Position numbers and translations under genes: made by a program
The notes under the pieces: model-generated
Database searches by the model: none
What the model saw: only the letters and a program-made list of their open reading frames with translations
Told to the model about the DNA's origin: nothing
Source of the DNA: Acidimicrobiia bacterium
Lineage (GTDB): Bacteria; Actinomycetota; Acidimicrobiia; Spongiisociales; ZC4RG35
Length of the DNA: 6,539 bases
Reading direction: 5' to 3'
NCBI GenBank assembly: GCA_025929005.1
Contig: JAICND010000088.1
Location: 1-6,539 of the forward strand
Part shown: positions 1 to 5,877 of the stretch, in pieces
Layout: every line of letters starts with the position of its first letter
How positions within the stretch are numbered: position 1 is the first letter of the stretch

Positions 1-470
1 GGCTGGCAAGCCTGTTGATGGACGACAAGCGCAGGAACCCGTCGCACTACTCGATGCTGACGATCTCCGAGGGGGCCACGATCGTCGGTGGCGACATGGT
101 GCTCTCGGGCGAAGCGGATGCCTACGGACACCGGAAGCTGGGCGGAATCGGAGCTCTCACCGGTGAGTTGCTCAAAGAGCGCACCGGGCAGGACGTCCTC
201 TATCAACAGGTGGGTTACCTCATGAGGTCCGGTGCTCCCGACTCTCTGGATCTCATGGTCGCCACCAACTACGCCGTGATGGCAGCAGATCTCGAGATCG
301 ACGGAAGCCACGGGCGGATGGTGGCTCTGCGGGGAGGCACCTACACCCATGTGCCGATCGAGGTGACGAGAGAAGGCGTCAAGAGGGTGGATGTCGAAGA
401 GCTCTACGACCAGCACAACTACTTGCCCAAAGTCCGGCACGTGCTCGGCAAGCCCATGTTCTTGTACTAG
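1..470 (+). CDS. 6-phosphofructokinase family protein, C-terminal part (5' end outside window)
   Basis: The frame is open from base 3 through the left edge, so the gene starts upstream; 155 codons are visible, ending at TAG 468-470. Members of this family phosphorylate fructose 6-phosphate to fructose 1,6-bisphosphate in the cytosol during glycolysis. The fragment shows SEGA followed by GHRKLGGIG, then GYLMRSGAPDSLDLMVATN, which corresponds to the RGGxP sugar-phosphate-binding segment of the family. After these come GRMVALRGGTYTHVPI and a tail ending VRHVLGKPMFLY. These blocks are seen directly; the family call rests on their order. The N-terminal glycine-rich donor site lies outside the window, so ATP versus pyrophosphate use cannot be decided. 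The ATG or TTG codons near base 15 are internal and are not the true start. A 42-base gap separates it from the next gene on the same strand. Confidence 0.88.
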   Translation, partial: LASLLMDDKRRNPSHYSMLTISEGATIVGGDMVLSGEADAYGHRKLGGIGALTGELLKERTGQDVLYQQVGYLMRSGAPDSLDLMVATNYAVMAADLEIDGSHGRMVALRGGTYTHVPIEVTREGVKRVDVEELYDQHNYLPKVRHVLGKPMFLY

Positions 471-501
471 GTAAGTTGGGACCTCCGGCCCCATCGGAGC
501 C

Positions 502-508
502 AAGGAGG
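502..508 (+). promoter_or_regulatory. Shine-Dalgarno site for the molybdopterin oxidoreductase gene
   Basis: AAGGAGG sits four bases before the GTG at 513. It is a near-perfect ribosome binding site and fixes that GTG as the start, because no ATG in the same frame lies close by. Confidence 0.8.
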
Positions 509-512
509 CAAA

Positions 513-1118
513 GTGAGTCTGATTTCAAGAGGCTTTCAGCGACGACGGGAAGTAGAGGCATCCCCCGATCGGGTGCCGCCTGGTCAATATGTCACGAACG
601 ACTTTCCGGTGTTGTCGGCCGGCCCCACACCACGCATCTCAGCCGAGGAATGGCGGTTTCGGGTCACCTCTGAACGAGGCGAAGAAACCACATGGACCTG
701 GGAGGAATTCTCGGCCCTCCCCGCAGAAGCCGTGAAAGTCGACATTCACTGTGTCACCAAATGGTCCAAACTCGACACCGACTGGCGGGGCGTGTCGGTC
801 GACACAATTCTCAAGGGAGTTGGTAGTTCGGCCGCCTTTGCCACGGCTCATTCGTACGGTGGATACACAACCAACCTGCCTGTGGTCGACCTGACGGGCG
901 GAAAAGCATGGATCGCCTTTCAGTACGGGGGCCAGCCGTTGGCTCCCGAACACGGCGGACCCGCCCGGTTGCTGGTTCCGCATCTCTACTTTTGGAAGAG
1001 TGCCAAGTGGATCCATCGTTTGGAATTGCGCGACAGCGATCGACCTGGCTTCTGGGAATCGTTGGGCTACCACGGCTACGGGGATCCATGGAAAGAACAG
1101 CGCTACGCGGGCGACTGA
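513..1118 (+). CDS. Sulfite-oxidase-like molybdopterin-dependent oxidoreductase
   Basis: A 201-residue protein of the SUOX/MsrP (YedY) Mo-cofactor fold. Residues 76-95 contain VDIHCVTKWS and DWRGVSV, and Cys80 is the expected cysteine ligand to molybdenum. Residues 146-166 (HGGPARLLVPHLYFW, then KSAKWI) match the conserved pterin-binding segment, and the C-terminal GYHGYGDPW block is typical of the short bacterial members. The protein has no signal peptide or Tat motif, no heme-b5 domain and no Mo-dimerisation domain, so it is a minimal cytosolic enzyme, unlike exported MsrP or dimeric sulfite oxidases. Start is GTG, chosen for the strong ribosome binding site. Its last 31 bases overlap the flavin reductase gene, which points to translational coupling and a shared function. 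Substrate is unknown: sulfite oxidation or S-/N-oxide reduction are both possible. Family call firm, reaction not. Confidence 0.9.
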   Translation: MSLISRGFQRRREVEASPDRVPPGQYVTNDFPVLSAGPTPRISAEEWRFRVTSERGEETTWTWEEFSALPAEAVKVDIHCVTKWSKLDTDWRGVSVDTILKGVGSSAAFATAHSYGGYTTNLPVVDLTGGKAWIAFQYGGQPLAPEHGGPARLLVPHLYFWKSAKWIHRLELRDSDRPGFWESLGYHGYGDPWKEQRYAGD

Positions 1119-1840
1119 CCTGGCTCGAAGCTGAAGTGGTTCAGCTAGTCCAGGAGACCGCGCGGGTGAAGACCATCGTCTTCAGAGTCCCCGGCTGGAC
1201 AGGTCATCTGCCCGGCCAACACGTAGACATCCGCCTCACCGCGGAGGATGGTTACCAAGCCCAGCGGAGCTACTCAATTGCCAACGCCAACAACAACGAA
1301 CACGTGGCTCTCACGGTTGAAGCAGTTGAAAACGGTGAGGTTTCGCCATATCTCGTCGATGAGCTAGTCGCCGGAGATCGCATCGAACTTCGAGGGCCAA
1401 TAGGTGGCTACTTCGTGTGGGAGCCGAGCCTGGGCGGCCCGCTGCAGCTCATCGCAGGTGGAAGTGGACTAGTCCCCCTCATGGCAATGATCAGGTCACA
1501 GATGAGTTACGCGTCGCCGGTCCGCACAAATCTCGTGGCGTCGGCCCGCTCGTGGGAAGAGCTGATATATCGCGACGAGCTGGAAAAACTGTCGCGCGAA
1601 CGAGATGACTTCGACGTCGTCTATACCCTGACCCGGTCCCAACCCCACGGGTGGAATGGATACGGCCGCAGAATCGATAAAGACCTCCTAGCTGCCTCGA
1701 CCTTCGCGGTTGAGGAGGCACCACTGATCTTCGTTTGCGGCCCGACGGGTTTCGTAGAGACGGCGGCGGCAATCATGCTGGAGCTAGGGCATCAACCCGG
1801 AGGCATCAAGACGGAACGTTTCGGACCCTCAGGAGGCTGA
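1088..1840 (+). CDS. FAD-binding ferredoxin-reductase-type oxidoreductase
   Basis: A 250-residue flavoprotein that should move electrons between NAD(P)H and a partner protein. The N-terminal FAD barrel carries RSYSIA (60-65) and GEVSPYL (83-89), the family's FMN/FAD and pyrophosphate contacts. The NAD(P) domain carries IAGGSGLVPLMAMIR (122-136) and FVCGPTGFV (215-223), ending TERFGPSGG. No 2Fe-2S ferredoxin domain is fused at either end, so the one-electron acceptor must be another protein or the Mo centre itself. I chose ATG 1088 because the first strand of the barrel begins near residue 13; the frame is open back to 908 but that part reads as a shadow of the upstream gene. The start has only a weak GGGGA before it and lies inside the Mo-enzyme gene (31-base overlap), which favours coupled translation. 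NADPH versus NADH preference cannot be read safely. Confidence 0.9.
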   Translation: MERTALRGRLTWLEAEVVQLVQETARVKTIVFRVPGWTGHLPGQHVDIRLTAEDGYQAQRSYSIANANNNEHVALTVEAVENGEVSPYLVDELVAGDRIELRGPIGGYFVWEPSLGGPLQLIAGGSGLVPLMAMIRSQMSYASPVRTNLVASARSWEELIYRDELEKLSRERDDFDVVYTLTRSQPHGWNGYGRRIDKDLLAASTFAVEEAPLIFVCGPTGFVETAAAIMLELGHQPGGIKTERFGPSGG

Positions 1841-1842
1841 CC

Positions 1843-2106
1843 ATGAACAGTGACACGCACCTCGACGGTAACTCCATAGGCAGCCTCCTGCAGGATCTCT
1901 TTGGCCGGGAGATGACCGACCAGCGCGCATGTTGCGACGCCTGCGGAGCCATCAATCCGTTGGCGACGGCCCGGGTCTATGTTGACGCTCCGGGTCATGT
2001 GGTCCGTTGCGCAATTTGTGGAACCGTCGTCCTCGTTGCAGTGACAGTGCCCACCGGGGTAAGGATCAGCTTCCAGGCCCTGCGGTGGGTCGAACTGGCC
2101 CCCTAA
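1843..2106 (+). CDS. DUF6510-like small protein with two CxxCG knuckles
   Basis: An 87-residue protein starting at ATG 1843, with AGGAGG at 1831-1836 (six bases upstream) lying over the end of the reductase gene, whose stop is two bases before this ATG. Residues 31-35 (CDACG) and 56-60 (CAICG) form paired CxxCG knuckles about 21 residues apart, flanked by short strands such as RVYVDAPGHVVR. This is the pattern of a zinc ribbon or a rubredoxin-like metal site; Cys30 is an extra cysteine. From memory of family content, small proteins of this type (LDGN near the N-terminus, CxxC pair, VRC segment) are annotated DUF6510 in actinobacteria and tend to sit beside a sulfite-oxidase-like enzyme and a flavin reductase, as here. 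Function unknown. Either an electron carrier or an assembly/regulatory zinc protein for the cassette is plausible. Its stop codon overlaps that of the convergent ACT gene. Confidence 0.82.
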   Translation: MNSDTHLDGNSIGSLLQDLFGREMTDQRACCDACGAINPLATARVYVDAPGHVVRCAICGTVVLVAVTVPTGVRISFQALRWVELAP

Positions 2107-2477
2107 ACCCCGAGGGCCTTGCTGGCCGCAGCGTTGTTGTCCGTTCCGAAGACGATGCGTCCGTCACATGTGATGTAGACAAGGGCGATGTTGGTGCCGG
2201 TGTCGGCAATCCGACGAGCCATCGTTCCGAGCTCCCCCGGCTGGTCTTTGAAGCTGGCAACCACCACTTCGGTGGACCCAGCTGCTTCGATCCCTGCGTT
2301 CTGCAGAACTCGCTGGGCGGCTCCGGCGTCATCAACCAGGAGATGGATCGTGGCTGCACCGGGACCAGCAGAACCGCTGATGCCATCGATGTTGATTCCG
2401 GCTGCACCCAACGCTTCACCCAGGGTGGCCAACGTTCCGGGCCGATCAGAAAGGACGACCTCGAGATCCCACGCCAT
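2103..2477 (-). CDS. Tandem ACT-domain protein
   Basis: A 124-residue protein made of two ACT domains and nothing else. The first (about 4-63) opens with VVLSDRPGTLATL and continues AAGINIDGISG; the second (about 71-122) opens with VVASFKDQPGELGTM and continues TGTNIALVYIT. The DRPG/DQPG turn followed by a helix and a GxNI strand is the ACT signature. ACT domains bind amino acids or other small ligands and usually control metabolic enzymes; with no catalytic domain, this one is probably a ligand sensor or a partner subunit. GTG 2480 directly precedes ATG 2477; I chose ATG because the AAGGAGG at 2489-2483 is then five bases away rather than two. It lies 37 bases after the Ddn-family gene and is the last gene of the minus-strand run. 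Its TAG overlaps the TAA of the DUF6510-like gene. The ligand cannot be predicted. Confidence 0.88.
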   Translation of the reverse strand: MAWDLEVVLSDRPGTLATLGEALGAAGINIDGISGSAGPGAATIHLLVDDAGAAQRVLQNAGIEAAGSTEVVVASFKDQPGELGTMARRIADTGTNIALVYITCDGRIVFGTDNNAAASKALGV

Positions 2478-2482
2478 CACTT

Positions 2483-2489
2483 CCTCCTT
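2483..2489 (-). promoter_or_regulatory. Shine-Dalgarno site for the tandem-ACT gene
   Basis: On the minus strand AAGGAGG lies five bases before ATG 2477 and only two before GTG 2480, so it supports the ATG. Just upstream, 2492-2505 can form a small hairpin (TCGGA, loop of four, TCCGA) with no T-tract. The strong independent site suggests that the ACT protein is made at its own level rather than by coupling. Confidence 0.7.
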
Positions 2490-2514
2490 TGTCGGACAGA
2501 TCCGAACCTAGTCC

Positions 2515-2934
2515 TCACACCGCGTCTATGAACACGACGGGGATGGTGCGGTCAGTGCGCTTGGCATATTCGGAGTAGCCGCGGTAGGCACTCGCTATCC
2601 GTGGCCACCAAGCCGCTCGCTCACCAGGCGTGGCCGTGGAGGCGACCCCGTGGAATCGATTGGCGCCGATCTGCACCTCGACCAAGGGTTCGACCATCAG
2701 GTTTAGATACCACGCCGGGTGATAGGGGCGACCACCGAACGAAGCGATGACGACGTAGCGATCACCCTCGCGTAAATACAACAACGGAACGGTGTGTGGC
2801 TGGGCGGTGCGACGACCGGTGGTGGTGAGAAGCAGCATGTCATTGCCGACCAGCCGCCGCCCGATCCGGCCGCCCGTGGCGGTAAAGATGGCGCGGTGAA
2901 GTCGAGAGAGAAAGCGGACCCTGGAGTCCTTCAC
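2515..2934 (-). CDS. Ddn-family deazaflavin (F420)-dependent nitroreductase-like oxidoreductase
   Basis: A 139-residue protein of the split-barrel Ddn family, which uses reduced coenzyme F420 to reduce quinones, nitro compounds or other small substrates at the cytosol or inner face of the membrane. Diagnostic blocks are LLLTTTGRRTAQPHTVPLLYL (34-54, in part), VIASFGGRPYHPAWYLNL (62-79), EVQIGANRFHGVA (86-98) and the C-terminal RTDRTIPVVFIDAV. Length is typical of the family. The start is GTG 2934, whose GTGA overlaps the TGA of the upstream SRPBCC gene by four bases; there is no convincing ribosome binding site, so translation is probably coupled. The gene implies that the host makes F420, consistent with an actinobacterium. 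Substrate is not predictable. An SRPBCC neighbour, a fold that binds hydrophobic ligands, would fit a lipid-like or aromatic substrate, but that is inference only. Confidence 0.9.
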   Translation of the reverse strand: MKDSRVRFLSRLHRAIFTATGGRIGRRLVGNDMLLLTTTGRRTAQPHTVPLLYLREGDRYVVIASFGGRPYHPAWYLNLMVEPLVEVQIGANRFHGVASTATPGERAAWWPRIASAYRGYSEYAKRTDRTIPVVFIDAV

Positions 2935-3431
2935 TTCGACTCGAGCAGCTTGCGGAGGCGGCGGACTGCATCGGCGGATTCCGCCCTCACCCGCCTGCGA
3001 ACGAAAAGGCGGTCCAGGAAAGTGAACAGGGCACCCGGAGTTGGATAGCTAAAGGTGCGAGTGAAGGCGGTCCCTGACCCAGTCGGGGCCAATTGGTACC
3101 TGACCACCCCACCGTTGGATCGGCCCTGGATCACACCCTCGATAGCCCACGAATTGGGCTCGATTCTCTCGATCACCCGCCAGGTCACCGTCCCGCTTCG
3201 ACCGGCGACCCGGAAGTCCTCGGTGATCTCCTCGCCCACGAGGGCAGAGTGATCCGCTCCGGGACCTCTCACCGCCACCGAGGACGGATGCCACATCGGC
3301 CAGTTGGCCGGAGTCGTGACGAATTCAAATACCTCAGAAGGGCTGCGCTTGATGAGAGTGTCAGTGATGATCTCGGTGATGGGCACAGGGGGCAACCATA
3401 TCCGGCGTGGTGCCCTCCACCCAAGGCTCAC
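2931..3431 (-). CDS. SRPBCC (START/polyketide-cyclase-like) family protein
   Basis: A protein of up to 166 residues with the SRPBCC helix-grip fold. The opening ITDTLIKRSPSEVFEFVTTP (22-41) followed by ANWPMWHPS is the hallmark first strand and helix of the family. Later strands include EEITEDFRV, VTWRVIERIEP and the final long helix ends RRLRKLLESK. Such proteins enclose a hydrophobic pocket for lipids, polyketides or other small ligands; this one shows no catalytic motif I can name. The start is uncertain. GTG 3431 lies seven bases after the stop of the upstream membrane gene and fits coupled translation, but the first 15 residues look non-family. GTG 3386 would give a more usual MPITEIITDT start. 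Neither has a ribosome binding site. It overlaps the Ddn-type gene by four bases. The confidence is for the family; the start is about even. Confidence 0.82.
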   Translation of the reverse strand: MSLGWRAPRRIWLPPVPITEIITDTLIKRSPSEVFEFVTTPANWPMWHPSSVAVRGPGADHSALVGEEITEDFRVAGRSGTVTWRVIERIEPNSWAIEGVIQGRSNGGVVRYQLAPTGSGTAFTRTFSYPTPGALFTFLDRLFVRRRVRAESADAVRRLRKLLESK

Positions 3432-3438
3432 CGCGGCG

Positions 3439-4311
3439 TCAACTAACTGATAATCGACGCGACCGTCTGAAGTAGAAGTAGACAGGCACCAGTCCGACTA
3501 CAGCCATCGCTGACATCAGCCAGATTGCTCCAACGGTTGCCAACGGTGAGGTCGCATCAGCCTGGTGTCCGAACCATTGGTCGACAGCGACGCCCGCAGA
3601 TTCCAACACGCCATAGAAGAGCCAGGCACCGCTGACGTAGATCGCCCAGGCCCGCCGACGCCACAACCACCAGGCGGTGACAGCCATCAGGGGCAGCCAG
3701 AAGCCGAGGTCCTGGATGTAGATGGGATTGGTGGCAACACCGCTGCCCTCCACTAGAGGAGACATGTCCCCTTCCAGCAAGGCGGGTGCGATGGTCCGCA
3801 TCCACGCCAGCACGTTGAGTACGACCACCGTCCATATGTAGACGGCCAGACCACGAAACGGGAGATGCTGCAGCCGCTCGCTCAACCCTCGGATGTCCGC
3901 TGTCCGTAACAGAGCAACGACCGAGAAAACCGCCAAAGAGAACGCCGCGATATAGAGAAGGAACAGTCGGTTGACTGGCGTGAGAAAGAGCAGCAGAAAC
4001 GAGTTGTAGAGCAGATAGCCCAGAAAGCCGAGCCAGGCAATCAGCGCCCGCCACGAGCCACGACTCTGCCTCCACATCGAAAGGAGCAGGCCCGGAACCG
4101 CGATCGCCAGCATCACCAGGGCCGTTCCGCGGGCGTTGCCGTTGGTCACAGCCGGGCCAGCGAGGATGCCGGGCACAAAGAACGTCAGCGCCGTTGCGGC
4201 GGCCGCCACGAATGCGAGCAATAGCGAGAGCCAGTAGACGTGGCGCTGCAATACCGACTGCAGGGTGAGGCCGGCGGTTGCCGGCTGATTTCGCACCAAA
4301 GAGATGGTCAT
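3439..4311 (-). CDS. Polytopic membrane protein of unknown function
   Basis: A 290-residue integral membrane protein with about eight hydrophobic segments, near residues 28-50, 63-80, 88-110, 114-135, 155-171, 203-217, 222-240 and 258-280. Short basic loops such as WRQSRGSWR, LWRRRAW and the tail FRRSRR suggest several cytosolic ends, including the C-terminus. Charged residues inside membranes are few, and I see no transporter, kinase or protease motif. The longest extramembrane loop (about 172-202) contains EGDMSPLVEGSGVATNP. The start ATG 4311 overlaps the TGA of the preceding gene as ATGA, so the two are almost certainly translated together, and the partner is also membrane-anchored; they may form one complex. 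The SRPBCC gene follows after seven bases. Not recognised as a named family; function unknown. Confidence 0.83.
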   Translation of the reverse strand: MTISLVRNQPATAGLTLQSVLQRHVYWLSLLLAFVAAAATALTFFVPGILAGPAVTNGNARGTALVMLAIAVPGLLLSMWRQSRGSWRALIAWLGFLGYLLYNSFLLLFLTPVNRLFLLYIAAFSLAVFSVVALLRTADIRGLSERLQHLPFRGLAVYIWTVVVLNVLAWMRTIAPALLEGDMSPLVEGSGVATNPIYIQDLGFWLPLMAVTAWWLWRRRAWAIYVSGAWLFYGVLESAGVAVDQWFGHQADATSPLATVGAIWLMSAMAVVGLVPVYFYFRRSRRLSVS

Positions 4312-5051
4312 GATTGGTGAGTCCTGTCTAATTCCGTCTCGACCCGGACAGAAGGGCCGGGCACAGGGTCTCCCGACCGCCCAGGACGCACGGTCTTGCG
4401 CTCAGAGCGGGTCGCCCAGATCAAGAGGACTGCCGCCAGCCCACCCAGCACCACCCCTCCGACCGCCAGCCCCGCACCAATCGCCAGGAGCAAGTCGATG
4501 CGAACACCGGCTTCTACGGTGGCTTCGACACCGGGGGAACCGTCTGCGTTCATCATCACGATGGCCCATTCGCCCCGGGTGATATCCCAATCCAGCGACT
4601 CCGGACCGATGCCCTCGGCCGTCGCTACCCAGAAGGTTGCATTCGCTGGGATCGTGGGCGTCCGCTCTCCTTGCAGCAGCACGTAGTCGACCTCGACTCC
4701 CTCGATCCGGGTGATCTCATGTCGAGCCACATCCATCAGGAACTCGTCCACGTCTTCGGCCGGACCGATGCCCACAAATACAGGCGAATCTGTCTGCGAC
4801 TCGACCGTCACTCTGACCTCACCTGGATCTGCTGGCCACCAGTCCGCAGGGCCAGCGGTCAGATAGAGGTCGGACGAAACCACCGCGTATCGGTCGCTCG
4901 TCAGCTCGAGTTGGGGACTCGTTAGGTAACCATCCGCGTCACGGTTGGCGAAGTGCTCCGATAGGAGCACCCCTCCCCCTACAAATAGGCCAAATGCCGC
5001 CAGGGCGATGAACGAGGCGACGATGGCCGTCAAGACCTTTGCAAGTCTCAT
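4308..5051 (-). CDS. Membrane-anchored protein with an extracytoplasmic beta domain, unknown function
   Basis: A 247-residue protein with an N-terminal hydrophobic helix (about 8-30), an extracytoplasmic domain (about 31-183) and a second membrane helix (about 187-213) followed by a basic, proline-rich cytosolic tail. The middle region is rich in strands; likely conserved blocks are DADGYLTS (38-45), VFVGIGPAEDVDEFL (91-105), FWVATAEG (140-147) and EWAIVMMNADGSPGV (161-175). Proteins of this layout seem familiar from actinobacteria as hypothetical proteins, but I know no assigned function. No cysteines or catalytic motif are evident. ATG 5051 is supported by AAGGAG at 5063-5058, five to six bases upstream. 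The stop overlaps the start of the polytopic membrane gene (ATGA), so a shared complex is likely. It lies 59 bases downstream of the coiled-coil gene. Confidence 0.83.
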   Translation of the reverse strand: MRLAKVLTAIVASFIALAAFGLFVGGGVLLSEHFANRDADGYLTSPQLELTSDRYAVVSSDLYLTAGPADWWPADPGEVRVTVESQTDSPVFVGIGPAEDVDEFLMDVARHEITRIEGVEVDYVLLQGERTPTIPANATFWVATAEGIGPESLDWDITRGEWAIVMMNADGSPGVEATVEAGVRIDLLLAIGAGLAVGGVVLGGLAAVLLIWATRSERKTVRPGRSGDPVPGPSVRVETELDRTHQS

Positions 5052-5110
5052 CAGAATCTCCTTGTCTTTTGCCCTTCACTCTTCGCCGGGGGCGGGGTGC
5101 GGACTAGGGC

Positions 5111-5836
5111 CTAAAGCCCGGAGAGTTCCTTATCGAGTTTCTCGACCGCGGCCAGGGCGTCGTCGGCACGTCTACGGGCTGCCGCCGCCTCTTTGGCTGC
5201 GCGGGTGGCAGCGTCTTCGGCCTCCCGAGCCCTCTCCTCGAGGTCGTCGGCTTTGACCCCGGCCTCATGCCGACGCTTCCTGAGGATGTCGACCTTGGCC
5301 TGTTTCCTGCTCGCTGCGGTGGTGGTCGTTTTCGGGAGAGAAGGAGTCGGGGTGCCGGCGAAGACACCGAAACCGGGTGGCTCAAGATCTTCGGTAAGGC
5401 GCCCCTTCCGAAGGAGGCCACGACCCTCGTCCGAGGCCGCCCCCGCTCTCATCGACGTGATGACCCGGTCGAGGATCGAGGCCGAAACCGTTGGAAACAT
5501 CTTCTTGACGGCCTCCCGGACCAAACGAACCGCGTCACTCTCGCTTTTTCGGGCGGCCTCGAATCCACCCGCTGCTTTTCCAGAAAGCGATTGCCGCTGG
5601 GCCTCCTCTAAAGCCGCACCGGAGTTGATGAGCCGCTGTAGGTCGACCTGGCTGTTGCGCGAGACTTGATTGACCACCCAGGCAGATGCGGAAGGCTTTC
5701 TCAGCACTGCGATTCGAGCAGCCGCCTCCTGATCGCCCTCCTTCCGGGCCAGGGCGGCTATTTCGTTGCGAAGCTTTGTGAACTCCTCGAGAGGAGCTGC
5801 GTACAGCCGGTCGAGCTCGGATTCTTCGTCGAACAA
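5111..5836 (-). CDS. Helical, coiled-coil protein of unknown function
   Basis: A 241-residue, almost wholly helical protein. The N-terminal part (about 8-60) contains DRLYAAPLEEFTKLRNE and LRKPSASAWVVNQ, a pattern I associate with a recurrent actinobacterial hypothetical family that begins LYxxPxxEF and has a PSxxAWxVNQ motif. The middle (about 110-135) is a helix with FPTVSASILDRVITSMR. A threonine/proline-rich linker near 150-175 leads into a heptad-like, Ala/Glu/Arg/Lys-rich coiled coil to the C-terminus. No signal peptide or membrane segment. I chose TTG 5836: upstream in frame there is no ATG or GTG before the stop near 5888-5890, and TATCCT at 5851-5846 lies nine bases before it, suggesting a very short leader. 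It starts divergently from the DUF1697 gene, 46 bases away. Role unknown; a scaffolding or nucleoid-type role would be guesswork. Confidence 0.8.
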   Translation of the reverse strand: MFDEESELDRLYAAPLEEFTKLRNEIAALARKEGDQEAAARIAVLRKPSASAWVVNQVSRNSQVDLQRLINSGAALEEAQRQSLSGKAAGGFEAARKSESDAVRLVREAVKKMFPTVSASILDRVITSMRAGAASDEGRGLLRKGRLTEDLEPPGFGVFAGTPTPSLPKTTTTAASRKQAKVDILRKRRHEAGVKADDLEERAREAEDAATRAAKEAAAARRRADDALAAVEKLDKELSGL

Positions 5837-5845
5837 ATCCCGCCG

Positions 5846-5851
5846 AGGATA
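5846..5851 (-). promoter_or_regulatory. Putative -10 box of the coiled-coil gene
   Basis: On the minus strand the hexamer TATCCT (TANNNT type) ends nine bases before TTG 5836, so transcription would begin about three bases before the start codon. No convincing -35 hexamer is seen. It forms an inverted repeat with the plus-strand TATCCT at 5872-5877. The call rests on position and sequence only. Confidence 0.4.
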
Positions 5852-5871
5852 TTCGGCCAGGGATGTGTTTT

Positions 5872-5877
5872 TATCCT
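5872..5877 (+). promoter_or_regulatory. Putative -10 box giving a leaderless DUF1697 transcript
   Basis: TATCCT lies five bases before ATG 5883. With normal spacing the RNA would start at or next to the A of the ATG, giving a leaderless mRNA. This fits the absence of a usable Shine-Dalgarno sequence (only GGTGA touching the ATG). Leaderless genes with such boxes are common in actinobacteria. No clear -35 element. Confidence 0.5.

Noticed and set aside
483..499. Possible terminator hairpin after the phosphofructokinase gene
   Set aside because: CTCCG and CGGAG can form a five-base stem with a seven-base loop, but there is no T-tract and it lies just before the ribosome binding site of the next gene. 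It is too weak to call.
639..1073. Long minus-strand open frame opposite the Mo-enzyme gene
   Set aside because: Its translation is rich in Arg, Pro, Gly and Ser with no recognisable domain, and it is antisense to a well-supported gene. It is a GC-rich shadow.
908..1087. Upstream extension of the flavin reductase frame (60 more codons)
   Set aside because: The frame is open, but the translation is Arg/Ser/Gly-rich and unlike a reductase N-terminus. It lies wholly within conserved segments of the Mo-enzyme gene. The domain starts correctly from ATG 1088.
2007..2531. Plus-strand open frame of 174 codons opposite the ACT gene
   Set aside because: It mirrors the tandem-ACT gene, shows no domain, and overlaps the end of the DUF6510-like gene. 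The ACT frame has clear motifs and a strong ribosome binding site.
3557..4075. Second minus-strand open frame inside the polytopic membrane gene
   Set aside because: It is shifted against a frame with eight clear membrane segments; its translation is Arg/Cys/Gly-rich and has no membrane or domain pattern.
5107..5119. GGGC-CTAAA-GCCC hairpin at the end of the coiled-coil gene
   Set aside because: The stem is only four bases and spans the stop codon, with no T-tract following on the minus strand. Not a credible terminator.
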